From Acidimicrobiia bacterium (GTDB lineage: Bacteria > Actinomycetota > Acidimicrobiia > IMCC26256 > JAOSJM01), in contig JAOSJM010000001.1 of the NCBI GenBank assembly GCA_027494165.1, positions 310,001 to 374,000 on the forward strand: a stretch of DNA of 64,000 nucleotides, read 5' to 3'. The position numbers and the translations under genes were made by a program. The notes under the pieces were generated by a model, which ran no database searches, was not told the DNA's origin, and saw nothing but the letters and a program-made list of their open reading frames with translations. Below are positions 34,932-44,841 of this stretch, one piece after another; within the stretch, counting starts at the first letter, position 1, and every line of letters begins with the position of its first letter.

Positions 34932-37676
34932 TTGGCCACGAAGAAGATCAGGGTCTACGAGCTGGCGAGAGAGCTGGGCGTCGAGAACGCGACGGTGCTC
35001 GAGCTCTGCGAGGAGCTGCGCGTCGGCGTCAAGAGCCACTCGTCGAGCATCGAGGAGCCGCAGGCCGACCGCGTGCGCCGGCTGGCGGACTCCAAGGGCC
35101 TCCGTCGCGAGCCCGTCGAGGAGCCCGCCCCCGCCAAGGCCGGGAAGGCCGCGAAGGCCGCGCCGCCCGAACCCGCGGCCGAGGAGGAGGTCCGGCCCGA
35201 GGAGGCCGCCCCCGAGGAGAGGGAGCGCCCGGCGGCTCCCCACCGGGTGGTCCGCTCCACGGGAGGGATCCCTCCGGCGCCCCCGCGCCCAGCGCCCGTC
35301 GAGGAGCGCCCCGCCGCGCCGCCGGCTCCCGCACGCCCGCCCGAGCCTGTCGCAGCCGCGCCCGAGCCTGTCGCAGCCGCGCCCGAGCCCGTCGCAGCCG
35401 AGGTCGCAGCCGCGCCCGAGCCTGTCGCCGCCGAGGTCGCGGCCGCGCCCGAGCCTGTCGCAGCCGAGCCCGCGGCCGCGCCCGAGCCTGTCGCAGCCGA
35501 GGGCGAGGCCGCCGCCGCCGAGGAGGCTCGACCGGCGGTCCCGCTCAGCCCGTCCGGCAAGCCGATCCCGCCGCCCCGGGGGCAGGCCGTCCGATCCCTC
35601 CGCCGCCCGGCCGCCGCGCGCCGTCGACCGGTCCCGGCGGTCCCCCCGGAGGTCGTGGGGGTCCGCCGCGCACCGGAGGTGGGTTCCGACCGCCGACGGG
35701 CCTCCCGTCGCGAGGCGGCCCCGGAGGCGGTCCTCCCGGAGCCCGGGGCGGTCCCGGCGGGGGTCCCCCCGGTCGTGGCCGGCCGGGCCCGCCGCAGCGC
35801 CCCCGCCGCAAGAAGAAGCGTCGTCGCAGCGCCGAGGAGCTCGGGCCGGCGCAGGCGCCCGTCCTCACGCCCAGGGACGCGCCGATCCCCGAAGGCGAGA
35901 TCGTGGTGCCCCGCGGCATCACGATCCAGGAGCTCGCGCCCAAGCTCAACCGGACGACGGCCGATCTCGTCCGCCTCCTCTTCGACGCCGGGGAGATGGT
36001 CACCGGGACCCAGTCGCTCGCCGACGAGATGATCGAGCTCATCGCCGAGGAGCTGGGGGCGGAGGTGCTCCTCGTCGAGCCCGGCGAGGAGGCCGAGCTC
36101 GAGCTCCAGGCCCTGCTCGGAGACGAGGAGGAAGAGGAGGAGGAGAGCCTCCTCGAGCCGCGGGCGCCGGTGGTCACCGTCATGGGACACGTCGACCACG
36201 GGAAGACCACCCTGCTCGACCGCATCCGCGAGGCGAACGTCGTCGCCGGCGAGGCGGGGGGATCACCCAGCACATCGGTGCGTACCAGGTGAACCGCGAC
36301 GGCCAGCAGATCACCTTCATCGACACCCCGGGCCACGAGGCCTTCACCGCCATGCGCGCCCGGGGCGCCCAGGCCACCGACATCGCCATCCTCGTGGTCG
36401 CCGCCGACGACGGCGTGATGCCGCAGACGGTCGAGGCGATCAGCCACGCCCGGGCCGCCGAGGTCCCGATCGTCGTCGCGGTCACGAAGGTGGACAAGGG
36501 TGATGCCGACCCCACCCGCGTGCGCCAGCAGCTCGCGGAGCGGGAGCTCGTGCCCGAGGAGTGGGGTGGCGACACGATCGTCAACGACGTCTCGGCCCCC
36601 GAGGGGCTGGGCGTCGACACCCTGCTCGACTCCATCCTGCTGGTCGCGGAGGTCGAGGACCTGCGGGCCAACCCGAAGGCACCGGCCCGGGCCCTCGTGC
36701 TCGAGGCCAACCTCGACCCCGGGAGGGGACCGGTCGTGACCGCGCTCGTGGAGCGGGGCACGCTGCGGATCGGTGACCCCGTGGTCGCCGGCGGCGCGTG
36801 GGGACGCGTGCGGGCGATGTTCGACGACCACGGCGACCAGGTGAGCGAGGCGGGGCCGTCGGTCCCCGTGGAGGTGCTCGGGCTCGACGACGTGCCGCAC
36901 GCCGGCGACGAGCTGCGGGTCGCGCCCGACGACAAGACCGCCCGCACGGTCGCCGAGGCCCGGGCCCGCCGCCGCCGGGCGGCCGGCCTGGCCCACCCCA
37001 CCGCGCTCGCGGGGGGCGCCCGGCTCGAGGACATCTTCGCCATGGTCCAGCGGGGCGAGGTGGCCACCCTCAACCTCGTCCTCAAGGCCGACGTCCAGGG
37101 CTCGCTCGAGGCCCTCACCGACGCGCTCCGCAAGCTCGACCAGGAGCACGAGGAGGTCCGGCTGTCGTTCGTGCACCGGGCCGTGGGCGGGATCACCGAG
37201 TCCGACGTGAACCTCGCCGCCGTGTCGAACGCCACCGTGATCGGCTTCAACGTCCGTCCGGACCGCAACGCCCGGGAGGGAGCCGAGCAGCAGGGCGTCG
37301 AGCTCCGCCTCTACGAGGTCATCTACCAGGTCCTCGAGGACGTGAACGCGGCGCTCGTGGGGCTCCTCAGCCGGAGTTCGAGGAGGTCGTCACGGGCGAG
37401 GCCGAGGTCCGCGAGATCTTCAGCGTCCCCCGGGTCGGCAAGGTCGCCGGCTGCTACGTCCGCAACGGCGTCGTGTCCCGGGGCGCGAAGGTCCGCTTCC
37501 TCCGGGACGGAACGATCATCTGGAAGGGCGCGATCTCCTCCCTCAAGCGCTTCAAGGAGGACGTGCGCGAGGTCAACACCGGCTTCGAGTGCGGGGTCGG
37601 GCTCGAGAACTTCCAGGACCTCAAGCCCGGCGACGTCATCGAGACGTACGACGTGCGCGAGATCGCACGGACCTGA
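34932..37676 (+). CDS. infB: Translation initiation factor IF-2 (three frameshifts)
   Basis: IF-2 positions initiator tRNA on the ribosome. About 915 residues after repair. It opens at TTG 34932 with IF2N ([20 protein letters not shown]), then an Ala/Pro/Glu repeat region (PEPVAA units, ~137-190) and a Gly/Pro/Arg-rich stretch. A second IF2N ([20 protein letters not shown]) precedes the G domain: [43 protein letters not shown] and VTKVDK. The C-terminal domains end [13 protein letters not shown]. Breaks lie near CCCC 35574-35577, GGGGGG 36256-36261 and CC 37371-37372; each is mended by one base. Confidence 0.94.
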
Positions 37677-37756
37677 CCCCGTCCGCGCCGTTCGCACCGT
37701 CCGGGTCGGCCGGGCCGCTGCTCGGGATCGGTCCGCCGGGACCCGGCCCCGCGACA

Positions 37757-38053
37757 ATGGGGGACGTGCACGCCGCGGCTGTCTCGTTCGACCTCCACGT
37801 GCCCGCCAGCCGGTCGCTCAAGGAGAAGCGGGCCGTCGTCCGGCCGATCGTGGAGGGGCTCCGGCACCGGTTCCGGGTGTCGGTGGCCGAGGTCGACCAT
37901 CACGACCAGTGGCAGCGGGCCCGGATCGCCGTCGCCGTCGTCGCCGAGAGCAACCGGCGACTCGAGGAGGTCCTGGCCGCGGTCGAGCGGTTCGTCGCCT
38001 CGGCCCGGGACGCCGAGCTGCTCGACGTCGAGACCACGTACCTGGAGACCTGA
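37757..38053 (+). CDS. DUF503 (YlxP-like) protein
   Basis: A 98-residue DUF503/YlxP-family protein: [20 protein letters not shown] is the family N-terminus, followed by [20 protein letters not shown] and a conserved helical end. Its role is unknown; the constant position between infB and rbfA suggests ribosome assembly or translation. Start is ATG 37757 or GTG 37766. The GTG matches the family N-terminus better and lies 7 nt after GACAAT, a weak -10 match. It ends 2 nt before rbfA. Confidence 0.9.
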   Translation: MGDVHAAAVSFDLHVPASRSLKEKRAVVRPIVEGLRHRFRVSVAEVDHHDQWQRARIAVAVVAESNRRLEEVLAAVERFVASARDAELLDVETTYLET

Positions 38054-38055
38054 CC

Positions 38056-38496
38056 GTGCCCCCGCGAGGATCGTCGCCGCGCCGCTACCCCCGCACCGCC
38101 CGGGTGAACGAGGTCCTCCGCGAGACGCTGGCCGACGAGCTCGAGCGGCTCTCCGACCCGCGGCTCGGCTTCGTCACCGTCACGGCCGTCGAGGTGGGCG
38201 CCGACCTCCGTCAGGCCACCGTCTACTATTCGGTGCTCGGGCCTCCCGAGGTGCACGAGGAGACGGCGGCGGCCCTCCGATCGGCGACTCCGCACCTCCA
38301 GGGGGTGCTCGGACGGCAGGTCCGCCTCAAGTACCTGCCCCGGCTCTCGTTCGTCGAGGACCCCGGCGTGGCCCGGGGAGAGCGGATCGAGGAGATCATC
38401 CGCGGGCTCCACGCCGACGAGAGGGGGCAGGAGGACCCGGGCGCGACCGGCCGGGACACGGCAGCCGACGGCGACTACGGGGAGCGGTCCCCATGA
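38056..38496 (+). CDS. rbfA: Ribosome-binding factor A
   Basis: RbfA is a 16S rRNA maturation factor with a KH-like fold. The 146-residue protein has [20 protein letters not shown] (~10), [20 protein letters not shown] and the conserved ATVYYSVLG, then [20 protein letters not shown] and [20 protein letters not shown]. Its acidic tail ends at TGA overlapping nrnA (ATGA). GTG 38056 is 2 nt after the DUF503 stop. Confidence 0.95.
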   Translation: MPPRGSSPRRYPRTARVNEVLRETLADELERLSDPRLGFVTVTAVEVGADLRQATVYYSVLGPPEVHEETAAALRSATPHLQGVLGRQVRLKYLPRLSFVEDPGVARGERIEEIIRGLHADERGQEDPGATGRDTAADGDYGERSP

Positions 38497-39506
38497 GGAG
38501 TGGGCGAGAGGACCCGGCGGACGCGATGGACGCGCCGGCGGTCGAGGCCGCCCTCACGCGCGCGGCTCACGCCATCGCGGGCTCCTCCTCGGTGGCCCTC
38601 GCCTGCCACGTCAACCCCGACGGCGACGCCCTGGGGTCGATGCTCGCGCTCCACCACGCGCTGCTCCGGGCCGGGTGGGAGAGCGTGGCGTCCTTCCCGA
38701 CCCCCTTCGAGGTGGCGACCCACTACCGCGAGCTCCCCGGGCTGGACCTCCTCGCCCCACCGTCGGCCTTCCCCGCCGAGCCCGACGTCATGGTCACGTT
38801 CGACTGCGGGGCGCTCGGGCGCCTGGGCGACCTGGAGCCGGCGGCGAAGGCCGCCGGCGAGCTCGTCGTCCTCGACCACCACGTCTCGAACACCCGGTTC
38901 GGCACCATCAACGTCATCGACCCCTCGTCGGCCGCGACCGGGGTGCTGGTCCGGCGGCTCATGGAGCGGCTGGCCCTCCCCCTCGACCGGGACAGCGCGG
39001 TGTGCCTCTACGCCGCGCTCGTCTGCGACACCGGCCGCTTCCAGTACGAGACCACGACGGCCGAGGTCTTCGACCTCGCGAGCGAGCTCGTGACCTTCGA
39101 CGTCCCGGTCCCCCGGCTCAGCCGGGCGCTGTTCGAGGAGCACCGCTTCGCCTACCTGCAGCTCCTCGGAGAGGCCCTGACCCGGGCCGTGCTCGTCCCC
39201 GACCTCCGCTTCGTCTGGACCGCGATCCGCCAGAGCGACCTGCACCGGTTCGGCGTGTCGATCGACGAGGTCGAGGGCCTCGTCGACGTGCTCCGCCGCA
39301 CCGCCGAGGCCGAGGTCACGTGCGTCCTCAAGGAGGAGGCCGACGGCAGCATCCGGGTCAGCCTGCGGTCCCTCGGCGCGGTCGACGTCCGCCGGATCGC
39401 CCAGGTCGAAGGGGGCGGGGGCCACCGCTTCGCGGCGGGCTTCACGTCCCTCGACGGCGTCGAGGCGACCGTCGCCCGCGTCCAGGCCGCCCTGGGCGCC
39501 CTCTGA
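38493..39506 (+). CDS. nrnA: DHH/DHHA1 phosphoesterase, NrnA/RecJ-like
   Basis: A bifunctional oligoribonuclease and pAp phosphatase type (NrnA/YtqI), 337 residues. DHH motifs: [17 protein letters not shown] (~34), [13 protein letters not shown] (~101), [14 protein letters not shown] (~126) and [10 protein letters not shown] (~170). The DHHA1 domain has the glycine-rich [15 protein letters not shown] (~306). It may degrade nanoRNA or c-di-NMP breakdown products. The rbfA-nrnA-truB-ribF order is normal for Gram-positive bacteria. Confidence 0.93.
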   Translation: MRSGREDPADAMDAPAVEAALTRAAHAIAGSSSVALACHVNPDGDALGSMLALHHALLRAGWESVASFPTPFEVATHYRELPGLDLLAPPSAFPAEPDVMVTFDCGALGRLGDLEPAAKAAGELVVLDHHVSNTRFGTINVIDPSSAATGVLVRRLMERLALPLDRDSAVCLYAALVCDTGRFQYETTTAEVFDLASELVTFDVPVPRLSRALFEEHRFAYLQLLGEALTRAVLVPDLRFVWTAIRQSDLHRFGVSIDEVEGLVDVLRRTAEAEVTCVLKEEADGSIRVSLRSLGAVDVRRIAQVEGGGGHRFAAGFTSLDGVEATVARVQAALGAL

Positions 39507-39510
39507 GCCG

Positions 39511-40390
39511 ATGGACGGGTTGGTGGTCGTCGACAAGCCGGCCGGGTGGACGTCGCACGACGTCGTGGCCCGGCTCCGCAGGGTCTACGGCCAGCGGCGG
39601 GTCGGCCACGGCGGCACCCTGGACCCCGACGCCACCGGGGTGCTGCTGGTGGGGCTCGGCCGGGTCACGCGCCTCCTGCGGTACCTCCAGGGCGCCGGCA
39701 AGGCGTACCGGGCCCGCTTCGTGCTCGGAGTGGCCACCGACACCCTCGACGCGTCGGGGACGGTCCTGGAACGCCGGTCGATGACCGTGACCCGTGAGGA
39801 CGTCGAGCGGGCCGCCGCCGGGCTCGTCGGCGAGATCGAGCAGGTGCCGCCCATGGTGTCCGCGGTGAAGATCGGCGGTCGCCGGCTGCACGAGCTGGCT
39901 CGTGAGGGCAAGGAGGTCGCGCGACCGCCCCGGCGCGTGCGCGTCGACCGCCTCGAGGTCGAGGAGCTCGAGCCCGGTCCCCACCCCGAGGTCACGGTCC
40001 ACGTCGAGTGCAGCGCGGGCACCTACGTCCGCACCCTCGCCGCCGACCTGGGCGCGGCGCTCGGGGGTTGCGGGCACGTCGCCTGGCTGCGGCGCCTCCG
40101 GGTCGGCTCGTTCACCCTCGACGAGGCCCACCCGCTCGAGGAGGTCGAGCGCGACCCCGAGGGGTGCGTCCTGCCTCCCCTCGAGGCCGTCCGCGACCTC
40201 GAACGCCTCGTCGTGGACGCCCGGCAGGCCGGGGGAGGTCTCCCACGGCGCGGCGCTCCCGACGTCCGGCTCCACGGCCGGGCAGGCGGGCCCCGGTGCG
40301 GTCGCCGTCGTCGGGCCCGCAGGCGAGCTCCTCGCCGTCTACGAGCGGCGGGGGGCGGCGCTCCGGGCCTCGGTCGTGCTGGTGGGGTGA
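39511..40390 (+). CDS. truB: tRNA pseudouridine(55) synthase TruB (one frameshift)
   Basis: TruB makes pseudouridine 55 in the T-loop. About 293 residues: MDGLVVVDKPAGWTSHDVVA, the catalytic segment VGHGGTLDPDATGVLLVG (Asp at ~39), KAYRARFVLG, QVPPMVSAVKIGGRRLHELA and CSAGTYVRTLAADLG. The frame breaks at GGGGG 40231-40235. Here one extra base fits: removal gives QAGEVSHGAALPTSG and a stop at 40388-40390. Without repair it reads through as a false TruB-RibF fusion. The repaired stop overlaps ribF in GTGA. Confidence 0.92.
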
Positions 40391-41358
40391 GTCGCGTGAG
40401 GGTGGTGCGGAACCTGGAGGCGGTCGCCCGGGCCTCCGAGGGCTCGGTCGTGACGATCGGCGCGTACGACGGGATCCACCGCGGGCACCAGGCCGTGCTC
40501 CGGCTGGTGCGGGAGCTCGCGGACGCCCGCGGACTCGACGCCGCCATGGTGACCTTCGATCGCCACCCGGCCCGGGTCGTCCGGCCCGAGACGGCGCCGA
40601 GGCTGCTCACGTCCCTGGAGCAGAAGCTCGAGCTCCTCGAGCAGATCGGGCTCCTGGACCTGTGTTGCGTGCTCCGCTTCGACGAGGAGCGCAGCCTCGA
40701 GCCGGCCGAGGCGTTCGTCGAGGAGGTGCTGGCGACCCGGCTCGCGGCCCGGGTCGTCGTGGTGGGTGCCGACTTCCACTTCGGTCACAAGCGGTTGGGT
40801 GACGTGCCGCTCCTGGAGCGGATGGGGGCCGACCTCGGCTTCGAGGTCCTCGGCCTGGGCCTGGTGGCTCCCGAGGGCGACCCGGCCCACCAGCCGTTCT
40901 CGTCGACGCGCGTCCGCAACCTCCTGGCCGCCGGCGACGTCGCGGGCGCGGCCACCCTCCTCGGCCGCCCGCACGAGGTGCGTGGCGTCGTGCGCGAGGG
41001 CGACCACCGGGGGCGGGCGCTCGGGTACCCGACGGCCAACGTGGCCGTCCCCGAGCACATCTGCCTCCCCGCCGACGGGATCTACGCCGGGTACCTGGTC
41101 GCCGAGGACGGGATCGCCCGGCCGGCGGCGCTCTCGCTCGGCCGCCGCCCGACGTTCTACGCCGACCAGCCGTTCTCGCTGCTGGAGGCCCACGTGCTCG
41201 ACTTCGACGGGGACCTCTACGGGCAGAAGGTGGCCGTGCGGTTCGTCGCGCACCTGCGCGGGGAGCACCGGTTCGACGACGTCGAGGCGCTGGTCGGCCA
41301 GATCGCACGCGACGTCGAGGCCACCCGCCGCGTGCTGGGCCCCGGCCCTACCAGCTGA
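40387..41358 (+). CDS. ribF: Bifunctional riboflavin kinase/FAD synthetase
   Basis: RibF makes FMN and FAD. The 323-residue protein has the nucleotidyltransferase domain (TIGAYDGIHRGHQAVLRLV, VVVGADFHFGHKRLGDVPLL, FSSTRVRNLLAAGDVAGA) and the C-terminal flavokinase domain (GRALGYPTANVAVPEHICLP, GIYAGYLV, LSLGRRPTF, LEAHVLDFDGDLYGQKVAV). GTG 40387 overlaps truB; GTG 40396 is an alternative. Its last 11 bases overlap the convergent lipoprotein gene. Confidence 0.96.
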   Translation: MSRVRVVRNLEAVARASEGSVVTIGAYDGIHRGHQAVLRLVRELADARGLDAAMVTFDRHPARVVRPETAPRLLTSLEQKLELLEQIGLLDLCCVLRFDEERSLEPAEAFVEEVLATRLAARVVVVGADFHFGHKRLGDVPLLERMGADLGFEVLGLGLVAPEGDPAHQPFSSTRVRNLLAAGDVAGAATLLGRPHEVRGVVREGDHRGRALGYPTANVAVPEHICLPADGIYAGYLVAEDGIARPAALSLGRRPTFYADQPFSLLEAHVLDFDGDLYGQKVAVRFVAHLRGEHRFDDVEALVGQIARDVEATRRVLGPGPTS

Positions 41359-41800
41359 GCGTCCAGTCCACGGCCGCGTCGTCGGCGGCGTAGCAGTCGC
41401 CGGAGGTCCGCTCGCCCGACCTGAGCGCCCCGTCCATCCAGTCCACCGCGAGGACCAGGCAGCGGCCCGACCCGGACCGGCCGGCCGCGACGAACCGGTC
41501 GAGGGTCACGGCGACGGAGACGTCGTCGGGACCGTTCGAGACCCCGGTGACGAAGCGCAGCCCCGTCGCCTGCACCGAGAGGCGGTCGGTCGTGACCGCG
41601 GAGACGTCCCAGGTCTCGGCGTAGATCATCTGGGCGGCGGTGTTGGCCCGCCGGAGGTTCGCCTGCACGCCGAAGTCCTGGGCCTGGGCGATCATCCCCC
41701 CGGACCCGGCGCCGCCGGGCGTGTCGGAGGGGATCGAACCGACGTCGCAGGCCGACACGAGGAGGGCCACGAGTGCCGCGAGCGCGATCCGACGGTGCAT
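41348..41800 (-). CDS. Putative lipoprotein of unknown function
   Basis: A 150-residue protein with a lipoprotein signal (MHRRIALAALVALLVSACD; lipobox VSAC, Cys ~18), so it is probably anchored on the outer face of the membrane. The mature part has no recognised domain; it contains three Cys including GRCLVLAVDWMDGAL and SGDCYAADDAAVDWTLSW, which may form one disulfide. Codon usage matches its neighbours. It is divergent from rpsO and tail-overlaps ribF. Confidence 0.75.
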   Translation of the reverse strand: MHRRIALAALVALLVSACDVGSIPSDTPGGAGSGGMIAQAQDFGVQANLRRANTAAQMIYAETWDVSAVTTDRLSVQATGLRFVTGVSNGPDDVSVAVTLDRFVAAGRSGSGRCLVLAVDWMDGALRSGERTSGDCYAADDAAVDWTLSW

Positions 41801-41895
41801 CCCCTTCTCATCGGACGCGGGGCCGGCACCTTGAGCCGCGGGCGGGATCCCCGTGGCCAACCGGCTCCCGCTGGGTCGTCGCGACGGCGCCGTGC

Positions 41896-41901
41896 TAGCA
41901 T
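41896..41901 (+). promoter_or_regulatory. -10 box TAGCAT upstream of rpsO
   Basis: TAGCAT lies 80 nt before the rpsO ATG, giving a leader of about 74 nt in which S15 autoregulation could act. Confidence 0.45.
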
Positions 41902-41981
41902 CCCGGAGGTGCGTCGGCACGGCCGGCGCACTCCGCACGTCCGGTTTCTTCCACGAAGAGCAGAAGGTTCGCAGCGCGCGC

Positions 41982-42239
41982 ATGCCTGACCGAAGTGCCG
42001 TGATCGCCGAGCACCGCCTCCACGGGACCGACACCGGGTCCCCGGAGGTGCAGGTCGCGCTCCTCACGGAGCGCATCAACCACCTGACCGAGCACCTGAA
42101 GGTCCACAAGAAGGACCATCACTCGCGTCGGGGGCTCCTGATGATGGTCGGGCGCCGACGTCGGCTGCTCGACTACCTGAAGCGCAACGACGTCGAACGG
42201 TATCGGGCGCTCATCGCGAAGCTGGGCCTTCGCCGGTAG
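41982..42239 (+). CDS. rpsO: 30S ribosomal protein S15
   Basis: S15 binds the central domain of 16S rRNA. The 85-residue protein matches the family along its length: [20 protein letters not shown] (~16), [20 protein letters not shown] (~36) and [20 protein letters not shown], ending [11 protein letters not shown] 41982 is chosen because it gives the standard S15 N-terminus; in-frame upstream starts are not supported. Confidence 0.97.
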   Translation: MPDRSAVIAEHRLHGTDTGSPEVQVALLTERINHLTEHLKVHKKDHHSRRGLLMMVGRRRRLLDYLKRNDVERYRALIAKLGLRR

Positions 42240-42247
42240 CGCGGACA

Positions 42248-42272
42248 CGAGGAGCGGCCCGGCCGCTCCTCG
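42248..42272 (+). terminator. Perfect 12-bp inverted repeat after rpsO
   Basis: CGAGGAGCGGCC (42248-42259), one base, then its exact complement (42261-42272), starting 9 nt after the rpsO stop. No U tract. It may terminate rpsO, stabilise its 3' end or serve as an RNase III site. Confidence 0.55.
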
Positions 42273-42315
42273 ATCGCGTCGGAGGGTTCCACAGAGGTAC
42301 GCAGGGCCGACATCG

Positions 42316-42362
42316 GTTGTCAGTCGCCACGGCCCGGGCCCATGGGTCCGGACGGTGACAAC
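42316..42362 (+). promoter_or_regulatory. Large hairpin in pnp leader
   Basis: Outer arms GTTGTCA (42316-42322) and TGACAAC (42356-42362) enclose GC-rich inner pairing (GGCCCGGGCCC). It ends 44 nt before the pnp ATG. In E. coli and Streptomyces a hairpin here is the RNase III/PNPase autoregulation site; the same role is inferred. Confidence 0.45.
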
Positions 42363-42405
42363 TGGGAACCGGGCGGCTCCTGCCAGACGAGAGGAGCGCG
42401 TTCCC

Positions 42406-44841
42406 ATGGCGGACGCAATCGCGGTCTCGGGTGTCGTCAGCGACACCGGCCGGACCATGTCCTTCGAGACCGGGCGGCTGGCCCAGCTCGCCCACGGTGC
42501 CGTCCTGGCCCGGATCGGTGACACGACCCTGCTGTCGACGGTGACCACCAGCAGCCCCCGCGAGGGCATCGACTTCTTCCCGCTCACCGTCGACGTCGAG
42601 GAGCGGATGTACGCGGCCGGGAAGATCCCCGGCTCGTTCTTCCGCCGGGAGGGCCGGCCGGGGGAGCAGGCCATCCTCACGTGCCGGCTCACCGACCGCC
42701 CGTTGCGCCCGTCCTTCCCCGACGACTTCCGCAACGAGGTGCAGGTCATCGCCACGATCCTCGGGGTGGACCTCGAGAACCCCCACGACGTGCTGTCCAT
42801 CAACGGCGCGTCGGCGGCGCTGATGGTCTCGGGGATCCCCTTCAACGGCCCGATCGGCTCGGTCCGGCTGGCCCACCACGAGGGTCGGTGGATCGCCCAC
42901 CCCACGTACCAGGAGGGCGACGAGTCGACCTTCGAGCTCGTCGTCGCGGGTCGGCGTACCGAGAGCGGCGACATCGCGGTGATGATGGTCGAGGCCGGGG
43001 GGACCGAGGCGGCCTGGCGCCTCTACGAGCAGGGCGCCCCGAAGGTCACCGAGGAGGTCGTCGTGCAGGGTCTCGAGGAGGCCAAGCGCTGGATCGGTGC
43101 CTCGATCGACCTGCAGCTCGAGCTGGTGAAGGCGGTCGAGGCCGCCCGGGGGCCGATCGAGCCCGTGTCCTACGAGCCCCGCGTCGACTACACGCCCGAC
43201 GTGTACGAGGCGGTCGCGGGCGCGGTCCGGGCCGAGACGGCCGAGGCCATGGCCGTGGGCGACAAGACCGCCCGCAACGCCCGTCTCGACGAGATCAAGG
43301 CGGAGCTGACGGCGAAGCTCGTCGGCACCGACGACGCCCCCGGGCCGCTCGCCGACCGGGCCGGGCAGGTCGGCAAGGCCTTCCGCTCCCTCCAGAAGGA
43401 GGTCGTGCGGGAGCGCATCGCGAACGAGGGCGTGCGCATCGACGGCCGTGGCCCCGCCGACCTCCGGGCGCTGTCCGCCGAGGTCGGCGTGATCCCGACC
43501 GCGCACGGCACCGGGCTCTTCCAGCGGGGCGAGACCCAGGTGCTCACCGTCACCACCCTCGGCATGCCGCGCATGGAGCAGATGCTCGACACGATCGGGA
43601 TCGACGAGCGCAAGCGCTACATGCACCACTACAACTTCCCGCCCTTCTCCACCGGCGAGACCGGTCGGGTCGGCACGCCCAAGCGGCGGGAGATCGGCCA
43701 CGGCGTCCTGGCGGAGCGGGCCCTGGTCCCCGTGATCCCCGACTCGGAGGAGTTCCCCTACACGCTGCGGCTGGTCTCCGACGTCCTGGCCTCCAACGGC
43801 TCGACGTCGATGGCCTCGGTGTGCGGGTCCGCGCTGTCGCTCATGGACGCCGGGGTGCCCATCAAGGCGCCGGTGGCCGGGATCGCCATGGGACTCATCC
43901 ACGTCGACGGCCGCTACGTCACCCTCACCGACATCCTCGGGGCCGAGGACGCCTTCGGGGACATGGACTTCAAGGTCGCCGGCACCGAGGACGTCGTCAC
44001 CGCGCTCCAGCTCGACACCAAGATCGACGGGCTGCCGGCCGAGGTGCTGGCCCAGGCCCTCGCCCAGGCCCGCGAGGCCCGGCTGAAGATCCTCGACGTG
44101 ATGCGCGAGGCCATCCCCGAGCCGCGCGGCGAGGTGCGGGAGACCGCGCCGAAGATCGTGGGCTTCGAGATCCCCCTCGACAAGATCGGCGAGGTCATCG
44201 GTCCCAAGGGCAAGGTCATCAACACCATCCAGCAGGAGACCGGGGCCGACATCTCGGTGTCCGACGACGGCGTCGTGGGCACCGTCACGATCGGTTCCCG
44301 GGACGGGTCGGAGGTCGAGGAGGCACGGCGGCGGATCATGCTGATCCTCGAGCCCCCCACGGCCGAGCTGGGAGCCGTGTACACGGGCAAGGTCGTGAAC
44401 ATCACGAAGTTCGGTGCCTTCGTCAACATCCTCCCGGGCCGCGACGGCCTCGTCCACATCTCGAAGCTGGGGGGCGGCCGGCGGATCGACCGGGTCGAGG
44501 ACGTGCTGTCCCTCGGCGAGGAGGTCGAGGTGAAGGTCGACGACATCGACAGCTCCGGCAAGCTGTCGCTGTCGATCGTCGGCGAGGAGCCCGAAGGCGG
44601 GGCCGCGACCGGGGAACCCGCCCCGCCCCGGGAGCGGGAGGCCGGCGACGGCGGCCCGGGGCCGGCCCCCTCCGAGCGGGCCGAGGGCGCCGGGCGGGAT
44701 CGGGCGTCGTTCGAGGAGCACTGGGAGGGCCAGGCTCGCGAGCTCTTCGGCGACCTGGGGCCGGTCGAGGCGCCCAGGGTCGCGGGCGGCGGCCGGCGTG
44801 GTGGCGGCGGCGGCGGTCGCCGCCGGGGGCCCCGCCGCTGA
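42406..44841 (+). CDS. pnp: Polyribonucleotide nucleotidyltransferase (PNPase)
   Basis: PNPase degrades RNA phosphorolytically from the 3' end. It is 811 residues. The first RNase PH domain has [20 protein letters not shown] and [20 protein letters not shown]; the second has [15 protein letters not shown] (~370) and [20 protein letters not shown] (~510). KH is [20 protein letters not shown] (~598) and S1 is [20 protein letters not shown] (~655). A Gly/Arg/Pro-rich tail ends [18 protein letters not shown] 42406 follows GAGGAG. Its TGA overlaps the predicted start of the M16 gene. Confidence 0.97.
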   Translation: MADAIAVSGVVSDTGRTMSFETGRLAQLAHGAVLARIGDTTLLSTVTTSSPREGIDFFPLTVDVEERMYAAGKIPGSFFRREGRPGEQAILTCRLTDRPLRPSFPDDFRNEVQVIATILGVDLENPHDVLSINGASAALMVSGIPFNGPIGSVRLAHHEGRWIAHPTYQEGDESTFELVVAGRRTESGDIAVMMVEAGGTEAAWRLYEQGAPKVTEEVVVQGLEEAKRWIGASIDLQLELVKAVEAARGPIEPVSYEPRVDYTPDVYEAVAGAVRAETAEAMAVGDKTARNARLDEIKAELTAKLVGTDDAPGPLADRAGQVGKAFRSLQKEVVRERIANEGVRIDGRGPADLRALSAEVGVIPTAHGTGLFQRGETQVLTVTTLGMPRMEQMLDTIGIDERKRYMHHYNFPPFSTGETGRVGTPKRREIGHGVLAERALVPVIPDSEEFPYTLRLVSDVLASNGSTSMASVCGSALSLMDAGVPIKAPVAGIAMGLIHVDGRYVTLTDILGAEDAFGDMDFKVAGTEDVVTALQLDTKIDGLPAEVLAQALAQAREARLKILDVMREAIPEPRGEVRETAPKIVGFEIPLDKIGEVIGPKGKVINTIQQETGADISVSDDGVVGTVTIGSRDGSEVEEARRRIMLILEPPTAELGAVYTGKVVNITKFGAFVNILPGRDGLVHISKLGGGRRIDRVEDVLSLGEEVEVKVDDIDSSGKLSLSIVGEEPEGGAATGEPAPPREREAGDGGPGPAPSERAEGAGRDRASFEEHWEGQARELFGDLGPVEAPRVAGGGRRGGGGGGRRRGPRR

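Noticed and set aside
39511..41358. TruB-RibF fusion protein
   Set aside because: It arises from one extra G at 40231-40235; the repaired TruB frame stops at 40390, overlapping the RibF start.
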